Positions 18,584-26,732 of a DNA stretch of 64,000 bases are shown here, piece by piece (the first letter of the stretch is position 1; the number at the start of each line of letters is the position of its first letter). The notes beneath the pieces were generated by a model. It saw nothing but the letters and a program-made list of their open reading frames with translations, made no database searches and had not been told where the DNA came from. The stretch lies in contig NZ_CP007203.1 of NCBI RefSeq assembly GCF_000340565.2, positions 3,266,955-3,330,954 of the forward strand. The letters run 5' to 3'. The DNA comes from Nodularia spumigena CCY9414 (lineage in GTDB: Bacteria; Cyanobacteriota; Cyanobacteriia; Cyanobacteriales; Nostocaceae). The position numbers and the translations under genes were made by a program.

Positions 18584-18824
18584 ACCAGAAGCCTTTGAAC
18601 AACTAGGTGAATGGGCTACAGAAGATAAAAAAACTTTTAAAAAAATATTGGCACTAATTAAAGATATACAAAGAGATGCTTTTTCAGGAATAGGTAAGCC
18701 AGAAGCCCTGAAATATCAACTACAAGGTTACTGGTCAAGGCGTATTTCAGATGAACATCGATTAGTTTACAAAGTGGAAGAAGATTTATTAATTATTTTG
18801 TAATGTAAATATCATTCTGACTAA
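18564..18824 (+). pseudogene. YoeB/Txe-type toxin with premature stop before the catalytic end
   Basis: The open frame encodes 79 residues (18564-18803) matching Txe/YoeB: AFEPEAFEQLGEWATEDKKTFKKI, GKPEALKYQLQGYWSRRISDEHRLVYKV, then LLIIL and TAA at 18801-18803. The same frame continues after that stop as Cys-Lys-Tyr-His-Ser-Asp and a second stop at 18822-18824. YoeB toxins end in a conserved C(R/K)YHY, whose His and Tyr are needed for mRNA cleavage. A single nonsense change, for example CAA to TAA, therefore removes the catalytic end, and the final Tyr is also Ser. The toxin is probably inactive. Sequencing error at one base is the main alternative. Confidence 0.72.
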
Positions 18825-18980
18825 TAAATGTTATACTTATGGTAGTGGTTTTGTTATCAAAATCATGCCTTCGTGAATTAAGCTGAAAAAAGCAATACCC
18901 AAACTTATAAAAAGCTTGGGCATAGCGAAATAGGAAATTGTACTGCAGTTTACTAACAAATTAGAAATTAAACTAATGAA

Positions 18981-20030
18981 CTAAACAGCACCACTATTTT
19001 TATGAAATAGAATTGCTACAGTTTTGCAAATTAATTTCAAATCGTAGAATAAACTCCAATTTTTTTGATATCCTAAATCTAGGCGAATTACATCCTCAAA
19101 ACAGCGTACTGTAGATCGTCCATTAACTTGCCATTCTCCAGTCATACCGGGTTTAACATCTAAACGTTGCCATTCCGGTACTTCATAGCGCTCTACTTCA
19201 TCAGGTGTGGGTGGTCTAGTACCCACTAAGCTCATATCTCCTTTGAGAACGTTCCAAAATTGCGGTAATTCATCCAAGCTGGTTCGGCGCAAAAACCGCC
19301 CTACCCGTGTCACTCTGGGATCTTTTTCGTTCTTGAAAAATGCACCTTGGACTTGATTTTTTACTTGACATTTCTTCGCTTCAGCATCTACACACATGGA
19401 GCGGAATTTCCAAATTTTAAACCGTTTGCCCATCCAACCACAGCGAATTTGACCAAAGAAAATGGGGCCAGGATCATCCATTTGGATAGCTACTATAATG
19501 GGAATAAACAAGAATCCTGTAATTACCAAACCCACTATTGCGCCCACAACATCTATGACCCGTTTCATCCAAGATGCCACAGAACGATGAGTGGTGGGTA
19601 GTTGCTCTACTTTGCGAAAGTTACTCTTGTGGGTATCTGTGGGTGTGTGGGTTTGTCTTGGCAACCTTTCGCTGCTAGACTCAATAGGAAAAACTTCATC
19701 TAATCCTGTCAGGTTTAGCACTGCCATGACTTGAGGGGTGACATTCCGCAAAGTCAAGGCTACCCCTTTTTTCTGGGCATTTTTGAAATTACTCACTAGC
19801 GCACCCAAACCACTACTATCCATAAAAGTAGTTTGGTTAAAATCAACAATAATTTGCTTGGGAGGTGTATTTTCTTGAGTTAAATCTTGGCAGGTTTGCT
19901 TAAAGCTTACTGCCTCAAGCACGCTTAACCGTGCTGATACCTTTACTATTACAGTTTCCTGGAAGGAAGTAACTGGAAAGACTTCCTGTGTGGGTTGGCT
20001 AGTCATGAAGCTCTGCACTTTCGTTGCCAT
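18981..20030 (-). CDS. STAS domain fused to bacterial sugar transferase
   Basis: Two domains are visible in 349 residues. Residues about 20-115 form a STAS (anti-sigma-factor-antagonist) domain with the phosphorylation-site motif [12 protein letters not shown]. Residues about 155-349 form a bacterial sugar transferase: a membrane helix ([20 protein letters not shown]), [36 protein letters not shown] and [12 protein letters not shown]. Such enzymes (WcaJ/PssY/HepC-like) transfer a sugar-phosphate onto undecaprenyl phosphate, the first step of exopolysaccharide synthesis, at the plasma membrane. A STAS domain on this enzyme implies control by a kinase/phosphatase switch. In heterocyst formers, a similar protein (HepC) is needed for the polysaccharide envelope, but orthology is not shown here. 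Confidence 0.85.
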   Translation of the reverse strand: MATKVQSFMTSQPTQEVFPVTSFQETVIVKVSARLSVLEAVSFKQTCQDLTQENTPPKQIIVDFNQTTFMDSSGLGALVSNFKNAQKKGVALTLRNVTPQVMAVLNLTGLDEVFPIESSSERLPRQTHTPTDTHKSNFRKVEQLPTTHRSVASWMKRVIDVVGAIVGLVITGFLFIPIIVAIQMDDPGPIFFGQIRCGWMGKRFKIWKFRSMCVDAEAKKCQVKNQVQGAFFKNEKDPRVTRVGRFLRRTSLDELPQFWNVLKGDMSLVGTRPPTPDEVERYEVPEWQRLDVKPGMTGEWQVNGRSTVRCFEDVIRLDLGYQKNWSLFYDLKLICKTVAILFHKNSGAV

Positions 20031-20237
20031 ATAAATTTAAACTGCCAAAAATTATTTTATCCTGGGAATTTACTTAACCTCGTGCTGAGGTGACAGTTAA
20101 TGAGTAGGCATAAACACTAATAGTTAGTTACGCAGGATGGAAGCAGAGATTGCCAGCGACGATTCACAATAGAATCAGAAGTAAAAAAACATCTGATCTT
20201 TTGTGCCGATGCAGCGCGATCGCGTTGCTACTATCCC

Positions 20238-21035
20238 ATGACTGTCAAAACTACGGTTCAACCTACAGCACGCCTGATTGAGGTCTTTTCTGCTATTCAA
20301 GGGGAAGGACTGAATGTCGGGACACGTCAACTTTTTATTCGCTTTGCTTTATGTGACTTGCGCTGCCACTTTTGCGATAGCGCCCACACTTGGAATGCAC
20401 CCGCTACTTGTCGAATAGAGCTTACGCCTGGATTGCGCGACTTTGAAATCCACTCTAATCCTGTCTCATTACCCATTTTAATTCAATGGGTTGAAAGGCA
20501 AAATCTACCTTGTCTACACGATAGCATTAGCTTAACAGGCGGGGAACCCCTTCTTCATGCAGCTTTCTTAAAGGAATTTTTGCCCCAAGTGCGATCGCTT
20601 ACCAACTTACCCATATATCTAGAGTCAGGCGGACATCGCCCAGAACAGTTGGCAATGGTTTTACCCTACCTCGACTCTGTAGGCATGGATTTAAAACTGC
20701 CCAGTGTGAGTGGCGAAAGTCTCTGGACAGAACATACAAACTTTTTACAATTATGTTTCAATACACATTTAGAAGTTTTTGTCAAGATAATTATTTCTGA
20801 CAATACAGATCCAGCCGAGTTGGAACGTTCTGCGGCCATGGTGGCTGATGTTAGCCCAGATATCCCCATATTTTTACAACCTGTGACACCTTTAGCCGCC
20901 TCAGAACAACTTACCGAAACACCTGTACTAGCACCTGCTCCAGAAAAAGTTTTGATGTGGCAAGCTTTAATGAAGCAGTTTGTCCCACAAGTCCGGGTTA
21001 TACCTCAAACTCACAAAATGTTAAATCAACTGTAG
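20238..21035 (+). CDS. queE: 7-carboxy-7-deazaguanine synthase-like radical SAM enzyme
   Basis: The 265-residue protein has the radical SAM signature CX3CX2C at C39, C43 and C46 (in CDLRCHFCDSAHTW), the SAM-binding GGEP (in LTGGEPLLH), and an early FSAIQGEG motif, all typical of QueE. It converts carboxy-tetrahydropterin to 7-carboxy-7-deazaguanine in queuosine biosynthesis. The insert between Cys cluster and GGEP is longer than in E. coli QueE, as seen in other cyanobacteria. It is convergent with the DUF3318 gene, with a shared hairpin between. Confidence 0.88.
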   Translation: MTVKTTVQPTARLIEVFSAIQGEGLNVGTRQLFIRFALCDLRCHFCDSAHTWNAPATCRIELTPGLRDFEIHSNPVSLPILIQWVERQNLPCLHDSISLTGGEPLLHAAFLKEFLPQVRSLTNLPIYLESGGHRPEQLAMVLPYLDSVGMDLKLPSVSGESLWTEHTNFLQLCFNTHLEVFVKIIISDNTDPAELERSAAMVADVSPDIPIFLQPVTPLAASEQLTETPVLAPAPEKVLMWQALMKQFVPQVRVIPQTHKMLNQL

Positions 21036-21050
21036 TATTAAATACTTGTT

Positions 21051-21073
21051 GGGGGTGGGTATCTCCCACCCCA
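21051..21073. terminator. Bidirectional hairpin between queE and DUF3318
   Basis: GGGGTGGG, the loop TATCT and CCCACCCC form a perfect stem in the gap between two convergent genes. It probably stops or protects transcripts from both sides; T-runs are weak. Confidence 0.5.
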
Positions 21074-21094
21074 CCTCCTGACTGCATTCTACAA

Positions 21095-21733
21095 TCAAGC
21101 TTCATCTGTAGTCTTAGATTTAGCTTTGGCTTTGTTGGCACTGCGTTTGAGAGCCGAAAGTCGTGCTTCGTAGCGAGACCGTTGGCGCTTGCTAGGTGTA
21201 TTATCAATCATGGTTTTTAACGCACTACCCAGACTCTTGTAGGCGTTAGGGAGACTATAACCAAAGCGTGTTGCGAGAGCGATCGCTTTCTCGTCTGCAA
21301 CTAGCAATTCTCTGATTTGCTTTTCCCCATTATTCTTTTGATACAATCGCCAGCCAGAGACACCACATAGTGCCAAAGCTAATACCAGCAATAATCCATC
21401 CTGCACCCACAATTCGCCCACAGCACCGCCTAAACCAATAGCCAATGCTGCCATTTCCCAGCCATCTTTGGGAATAGTATCATTTTGAATGCGAGCAACT
21501 TCATGCCAGAACAGCAGATTACGCTGATCCATTGCCAGCGCATCCCATTTCACCAAGTCAATTTGAATTTCTACTTGGTCTTTACCAATTTCTTCGCAAC
21601 GGATCATCGGTGGATTAACTTCGGTCGTACCTTCAACCGTGACCCAGCTTTGCAATTCGGGCGGTAGTAAGCCTTTTAACCGCCGGAGTTCACTCATTTC
21701 CGCCTTGGCAAAGGAGGTTGCGTAGGATGTCAT
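21095..21733 (-). CDS. DUF3318-type cyanobacterial membrane protein
   Basis: The 212-residue protein starts with a soluble domain of about 90 residues (SELRRLKGLLPPELQSWVTVE, MDQRNLLFWHEVARIQND), followed by one or two hydrophobic segments (about residues 93-125) and a basic C-terminal part rich in Lys, Arg and Ala. The HEVARIQ sequence lies in a position reminiscent of a metal site, but the rest of a zincin motif is lacking. The layout matches the cyanobacterial DUF3318 family as I know it. The function is unknown. Confidence 0.7.
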   Translation of the reverse strand: MTSYATSFAKAEMSELRRLKGLLPPELQSWVTVEGTTEVNPPMIRCEEIGKDQVEIQIDLVKWDALAMDQRNLLFWHEVARIQNDTIPKDGWEMAALAIGLGGAVGELWVQDGLLLVLALALCGVSGWRLYQKNNGEKQIRELLVADEKAIALATRFGYSLPNAYKSLGSALKTMIDNTPSKRQRSRYEARLSALKRSANKAKAKSKTTDEA

Positions 21734-22718
21734 AAAATCCAGCCCTAGAAAACTTCAGTATATAGTGAGGGTATCACTTTGGAGTATAGCTATTTCAGTG
21801 ATGATTCGCCTCACTCCTGGTGAAAACTTCCTTTTGGAAACTCAAGGTCAGAAAACAGGCAGGGGTGCTGGGGGGACTTGGTTACTTTACACTCCCAGTT
21901 GCTGAATAACCTTTCCTCTTCGGTGATTATAGTCCTATGAGGTGCTTTTAGTGGCGCGATCGCAGCAGCTTTGTTTGATGTCATTCATCTAGTTTACAAA
22001 ATCTTCATAGGTCTGTGCCATCTATTGTGCATCACAGGAAAATACACCATTAATAGAAACTGCCGTAGTCTCGCCGCAGCAGTTATTATACTTCTGCTCA
22101 AGTCGTAAATCTATACAAGCCTAGCTAAGTACCTACGTATATACTTACTATATCTAAAATTAACCTGTAAAATCTCAAGTTTATAGAGCATTCATCTTAG
22201 TAAAACACTCATTACAAGTTTTTTTTGATGTTCAACATACCAATAAAAGTCAGGCTAAAAGTTTAAGCTAGATTTTTATACTCTTCATAAATTTCTATTA
22301 ATTATTGCTTCAAATGTATTCGACACATCATTAACAAGTATATAGGACTTACGCAATAACTCTCTGCAACCCTCTTTCCTTCGTGTCCTTCGCGTTCTTC
22401 TCCCAAGGGGAGACGCTACGCGAATGTGGTTCGTTTTTTCATGATTTTGCGTAAGTCCTGGTATAATACTTAGGCAAAACGCGAAACTATACAATCTATA
22501 CAATGTTTAAAGTAACAAAACATACAACTATTTATTGTACTTAAGTATCTGATACAAAATTTACTGAATCTTCAATTAAAACCCCTGTTATTCAAGAAAC
22601 TCTGAAGAGAGAATAAAATGTAGCAGCATCAAAGTAGCAGCATCAAAGTGAGAATCAGACATCCTCTCAAAATATTCTCATGAACCACAAAAGCCAGGAG
22701 ATTTATCAATAAATTTTT
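21734..22718. other. Gene-free interval upstream of the glycosyltransferase gene
   Basis: Almost 1 kb without a convincing gene. It contains a MITE with TGCGTAAGTCCT ends (22341-22464), a stretch with a repeat-like CGCTACGCGAATG, and AT-rich sequence before the glycosyltransferase start. A duplicated GTAGCAGCATCAAA sits near 22620-22645. Confidence 0.45.
22341..22464. mobile_element. MITE with AGGACTTACGCA terminal inverted repeats
   Basis: AGGACTTACGCA at 22344-22355 and TGCGTAAGTCCT at 22448-22459 are perfect 12-base inverted ends, with TATA-like flanks on both sides, suggesting a TA target duplication. It has no coding capacity. The ends resemble those of cyanobacterial IS630-type miniature elements, by general knowledge. 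Confidence 0.7.
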
Positions 22719-23990
22719 ATGCGGATTTTAATTTACTCCTACAACTACTATCCAGAACCAATTGGCATAGCCCCACTGATGACAGAATTAGCAGAAGGAC
22801 TGTCTAAACGTGGGCATCAAGTTCGCGTAATCACTGCTATGCCCAACTATCCTGAGCGTGAAATTTACGAAGCTTACCGGGGTAAATGGTATTTGAATGA
22901 ATATAAAAATAATGTTCAAATCCAACGCAGTTATATCTGGATTCGTCCGCAACCCAATCTGTTAGATCGAGTATTGTTAGATGCTAGTTTTGTGGTGACA
23001 AGCTTTTTACCTGCTCTGTTCGGCTGGCGACCAGATGTAATTCTCTCCACCTCGCCATCACTACCTGTTTGTGTCCCAGCAGCCCTTTTAGGATGGTTAC
23101 GCGCCTGCCCTGTGGTGTTAAATCTTCAAGATATCTTACCCGAAGCCGCGATTCATGTGGGACTGCTAAAAAATAAATTACTGATCAAGGTATTTACTGC
23201 ATTAGAACAATTTGCTTATCACACAGCCTCAAAAATTAGCGTGATTGCGGATGAATTTGTCGAAAATTTGCTCTCTAAGGGGGTAGCACCTGACAAAATC
23301 GAGCAAATTCCTAACTGGGTTGATGTGAATTTTATTCGCCCCTCGTCCCAAAAAAATAATTCTTTTCGTGCGGCACATAACCTGAATGGCAAATTTGTAG
23401 TGCTATATTCTGGGAATATTGGACTGACACAAGGTTTAGAAACTGTGATTAAAGCGGCTTCTGGGTTGCGTCACATTCAAGATATCGCCTTTGTGATTGT
23501 GGGTGAGTCTAAAGGATTGCAGCGATTACAAAAGTATTGTTTAAAGTGCGGTGCAGATAACGTTTTGCTGCTACCGCTTCAACCCCGCAAACAGTTACCA
23601 CAAATGTTAGCAGCTGCCGATGTTGGTTTGATAGTGCAGAAGCAAAATGTGGTGTCTTTCAATATGCCATCGAAAATTCAATTGCTACTGGCCAGTGGTC
23701 GGGCATTGGTGGCATCTGTACCCGAAAGTGGCACAGCTGCAAAAGCTGTTAGACAAAGTGGTGGGGGAGTAATTGTACCACCAGAAGACCCCAAGGCTTT
23801 AGCAACAGCAATTTTAGACTTGTACAAGCACCCGGAAAAAGTTAAAGAATTAGGTGTTAACAGTCGTCAATATGCTATGGAACAATATGCCTTTGAGCAA
23901 GCCTTAAATCAATATGAAGATTTATTTTACTCAGTAATCGCCAATAGTCCAGGAATTGAGTCTCAAGTAGTCAGAAAGCAGGAAGTATGA
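22719..23990 (+). CDS. Glycosyltransferase, WcaI/WbuB-like (GT4 fold)
   Basis: The 423-residue protein begins MRILIYSYNYYPEPIGIAPL, the typical start of the WcaI/WbuB-like branch, then NYPEREIYEAYRGKW, VLNLQDILPEAA and VIADEF. The C-terminal half has VLYSGNIGLTQGLETVI and the donor-site region (ASGRALVASVPESGTA...GGGVIVPPEDP), giving the GT-B two-domain fold. These enzymes add sugars during exopolysaccharide (e.g. colanic acid-type) or O-antigen assembly on the cytosolic face of the membrane. It could act in the same pathway as the STAS-sugar transferase 2.7 kb away, but they are on opposite strands. Confidence 0.85.
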   Translation: MRILIYSYNYYPEPIGIAPLMTELAEGLSKRGHQVRVITAMPNYPEREIYEAYRGKWYLNEYKNNVQIQRSYIWIRPQPNLLDRVLLDASFVVTSFLPALFGWRPDVILSTSPSLPVCVPAALLGWLRACPVVLNLQDILPEAAIHVGLLKNKLLIKVFTALEQFAYHTASKISVIADEFVENLLSKGVAPDKIEQIPNWVDVNFIRPSSQKNNSFRAAHNLNGKFVVLYSGNIGLTQGLETVIKAASGLRHIQDIAFVIVGESKGLQRLQKYCLKCGADNVLLLPLQPRKQLPQMLAAADVGLIVQKQNVVSFNMPSKIQLLLASGRALVASVPESGTAAKAVRQSGGGVIVPPEDPKALATAILDLYKHPEKVKELGVNSRQYAMEQYAFEQALNQYEDLFYSVIANSPGIESQVVRKQEV

Positions 23991-24418
23991 CAATTGAGTG
24001 CGTGTAAAAATGCCGCTACGCTGATTTTTGCCAAAAATTAAAACATACTTGGTTCCACTGCTCCAATTTGTTCCTCAACCCCTACCTAACATTTGTTCTA
24101 CCCTGCTCCCTCGCTGTCTTTGCTGTTGTTTGGCTTCTGCCCGTCTGTAGAGAAATGCCTAGAATTATATATAAATATTGAGGATGAGCCTGCTTGGCTA
24201 GATGAAGATGATTACCTAGAATCTTGGCTAGAAAGTCATTGCTTGATTTTTTTCAGCACAAGATAGACTCGCTATTACTTTTGATTCAACCCCATAGACA
24301 CCTGTTTTTTTGTTAGTATTCAAAAAAACCAACACATACACTTGCGATTCAATTTTTTTGTTTGGAAGTCAGTGGTTGGAGAAAATTGTAACACAAGGGA
24401 TAAAACACCTGAGGTTTA
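23991..24418. other. Gene-free interval with a decayed coding-like trace
   Basis: No intact gene. Around 24170-24260 the plus strand reads EDEPAWLDEDDYLESWLESHC-like acidic sequence, which looks like the remnant of a small protein gene but has no good start and no neighbour to identify it. The rest resembles intergenic repeats. Confidence 0.35.
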
Positions 24419-24880
24419 ATGTCTGATTATTTCCAAGGAAATTTCCCATTACAGTCTGTCTCAAAGATCAAGAATGCACCCAGAGGATTAGAGGCTCAAA
24501 CCAAAGAGGTGAGTGATAATTTAGCTTTGACTGTCGCCGAAGCAGCTTTAGACCGCAAAGCGGATGATATTTTAGTTCTTAGGGTAGCAGAGGTATCTTA
24601 TCTGGCAGACTATTTTGTGATCATGACCGGCTACTCTAGAGTACAAGTCAGGGCGATCGCTGAATCAATTGAAGCTAAGGTACAAACTGATTGGCAACGA
24701 CGACCTTTGCAAACAGAAGGCAAAGCTGATAGTAGTTGGGTGCTGCTAGATTACGGCGAAGTGATTGTTCACATCATGATGCCCACAGAGAGAGAATTTT
24801 ATAATTTAGAAGCATTCTGGGTTCATGCAGAACGCATTTCGCTGGCAAATTCTGATGAGGGCGGGGGTAAGCCACAATGA
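24419..24880 (+). CDS. rsfS: Ribosome silencing factor
   Basis: The 153-residue protein contains the RsfS/Iojap domain from about residue 35: AALDRKADDILVLRV, SYLADYFVIMTGYSRVQVRAIAESIEAKV, WVLLDYGEVIVHIM and REFYNLEAFW. RsfS binds ribosomal protein uL14 on the 50S subunit and blocks subunit joining when nutrients are low. The first 35 residues are a poorly conserved extension. The next gene (CGLD27) overlaps its stop by four bases, so both are expressed together. Confidence 0.93.
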   Translation: MSDYFQGNFPLQSVSKIKNAPRGLEAQTKEVSDNLALTVAEAALDRKADDILVLRVAEVSYLADYFVIMTGYSRVQVRAIAESIEAKVQTDWQRRPLQTEGKADSSWVLLDYGEVIVHIMMPTEREFYNLEAFWVHAERISLANSDEGGGKPQ

Positions 24881-25377
24881 TTAGGCCTTCGGTTGACCAT
24901 TGTCCAGTTCCAACAGAGCAACAACCGCTCAATGAATACGAAGAGTTAAAAACGTCTTGGCTCTTTTGTGATTGCATCTTAAATTGGCGCGACTACATCA
25001 CGAAAATACTTTGGATTTGGAGTTTATCGTGGCTGGTAGCCGGGCCAATAGCAGCAGCTAGCTTCCCCCCACATAAGCAACTTGCCCATTTCATCCTCTG
25101 TGGTGCGGCTGGAGCGAGTGTAGGGGTGATTTTGGTACTAGTGCGGTTGTTCTTGGGCTGGCTCTATGTACGCGATCGCCTCTACAATCCGACCGTATTT
25201 TATGAAGAGTCAGGTTGGTACGACGGCCAAACTTGGACGAAGCCGGAGGAAGTGATCATGCGCGATCGCCTAATTGTGTCATACGAAATCAAACCGATTC
25301 TCCAGAGGTTAAAATTTACCTCTGCTGCCTTGGCGGGAATGTTTCTTATTGGTACTATAGTTTGGCAATTGTCATAA
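24877..25377 (+). CDS. CGLD27 family (DUF1230) membrane protein
   Basis: The 166-residue protein has CPVPTEQQPLNEYEELKTSW near the N-terminus, a PxExQPxNEY pattern characteristic of CGLD27 (conserved in green lineage and diatoms). Two hydrophobic segments (about residues 44-66 and 72-95) follow, then YVRDRLYNPTVFYEESGWYDGQ and a third hydrophobic helix near the C-terminus. Family members are plastid or cyanobacterial membrane proteins of unclear role, linked in algae and plants to iron or photosynthesis phenotypes. It is translationally coupled to rsfS by an ATGA overlap. Confidence 0.85.
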   Translation: MIRPSVDHCPVPTEQQPLNEYEELKTSWLFCDCILNWRDYITKILWIWSLSWLVAGPIAAASFPPHKQLAHFILCGAAGASVGVILVLVRLFLGWLYVRDRLYNPTVFYEESGWYDGQTWTKPEEVIMRDRLIVSYEIKPILQRLKFTSAALAGMFLIGTIVWQLS

Positions 25378-25553
25378 ATCCTCATTGGTGTTTAGTAATC
25401 AACGACTAATCACCAATCAAGAGGAAATCATACCGCTACCGCGTCCGTCAAAACTCAAAAAATTTGTGTTTTCGGCCCGATTGCGGTTCTGCACGGTTGT
25501 TTTATAGCCGCCGTGCTGTACTAATTCATAAAAAAGGTGATAAATATTAACCC

Positions 25554-26507
25554 ATGACAATGGGAAAACGAACTCAAGCCAAACCCCTAGAAGTCCGGCT
25601 ACTGCGGGAAGGGATTACTGAATCGAGGCATATAGTCGAGGCTGTTGTTTGCGACGAACGGGGACGGGTTCTATCCGTTGCCGGCAACTCTGAAACTACT
25701 GCATTTGTCCGTTCAGCACTCAAACCATTTCAGGCACTCGCAGTCACCACCACAGGCACGCTGGAACGCTATAATTTGAGCGATCGCGATTTAGCCATTA
25801 TTAGCAGTTCCCACAAAGGCACAATCGAACAGGTCAGACAGGTATTTAATATTATTTGGCGGGCCGACCTTGACCCGACAGCACTCCAATGTCCGATTCC
25901 TGAAGGTAAAAAAAGCCCCCTGGAATATAATTGCTCCGGTAAACACGCCGGAATGTTAGCTGTTTGTCAACAACGACATTGGCCTTTAAATAACTACTTG
26001 GAACGCAAACACCCAGTACAGCAGTTAATTTTGGGCAAAGTCGCAGAATTGTTGCGAATGCCAGCCGAGGAGTTTCTCAGCGCTCACGACGACTGCGGCG
26101 CACCCACCTATCTGATGCAAATCAGTCAAATGGCATCTTTGTATGCGCTATTAGCCTCTAGTAGCAATGTTGATATGGAGCGAATTGTCCGCGCTATGAC
26201 TCATCATGCCGCTATGGTGGCAGGAGTTGGCGAATTTGACACAGAACTGATGCGTTTAGCTCCAGGGGAACTGGTAAGTAAATCCGGTGCTGAAGGAGTG
26301 CAATGTATTGGGCGACTGGGTGAAGGTATGGGATTAACGATTAAAGTCATGGATGGAGCCAAACGTGCAAAATATGCCGTGGCCATCCACTTACTTCAGC
26401 AGATGGGTTGGATCAGTCCCAGTGCCGCCGACAGCCTCTGTGAGAAGTTTATGTCTATAGGAAAATACAAGCGTTTAGAAGTAATTGGAGAATTATCTTT
26501 TTTATAG
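25554..26507 (+). CDS. Asparaginase (asparaginase II / thermolabile family)
   Basis: The 317-residue protein matches the bacterial L-asparaginase II family (Pfam Asparaginase_II, distinct from E. coli AnsA/AnsB): SALKPFQAL at about 53-61, ISSSHKGT, NCSGKHAGML and HDDCGAPTY. It would hydrolyse L-asparagine to aspartate and ammonia in the cytoplasm. It begins at ATG 25554, with a second ATG two codons later. It sits just upstream of the initiator tRNA gene. Confidence 0.85.
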   Translation: MTMGKRTQAKPLEVRLLREGITESRHIVEAVVCDERGRVLSVAGNSETTAFVRSALKPFQALAVTTTGTLERYNLSDRDLAIISSSHKGTIEQVRQVFNIIWRADLDPTALQCPIPEGKKSPLEYNCSGKHAGMLAVCQQRHWPLNNYLERKHPVQQLILGKVAELLRMPAEEFLSAHDDCGAPTYLMQISQMASLYALLASSSNVDMERIVRAMTHHAAMVAGVGEFDTELMRLAPGELVSKSGAEGVQCIGRLGEGMGLTIKVMDGAKRAKYAVAIHLLQQMGWISPSAADSLCEKFMSIGKYKRLEVIGELSFL

Positions 26508-26555
26508 TTGCCAAATCCGAGACTTTGTGGTTATACTATAGAAGTCAAGAGGCGA

Positions 26556-26632
<77 letters not shown>

Positions 26633-26645
26633 AATAAAAGATAAA

Positions 26646-26690
26646 GCAAAACCCTAAACTGTTAAAAGTTCGGGGTTTTGTTTTATTTTG
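26646..26690 (+). terminator. Intrinsic terminator after tRNA-fMet
   Basis: CAAAACCC pairs with GGGTTTTG and is followed by TTTTATTTT. It lies about 14 bases after the tRNA. Confidence 0.75.
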
Positions 26691-26732
26691 ATCTATTCTG
26701 AAAGAGAAACTTGACAAAAAGCTCGGAGAATC

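Noticed and set aside
23991-24418. Acidic short frame as a gene
   Set aside because: No start codon with a ribosome site and no recognisable domain; noted only as a trace.
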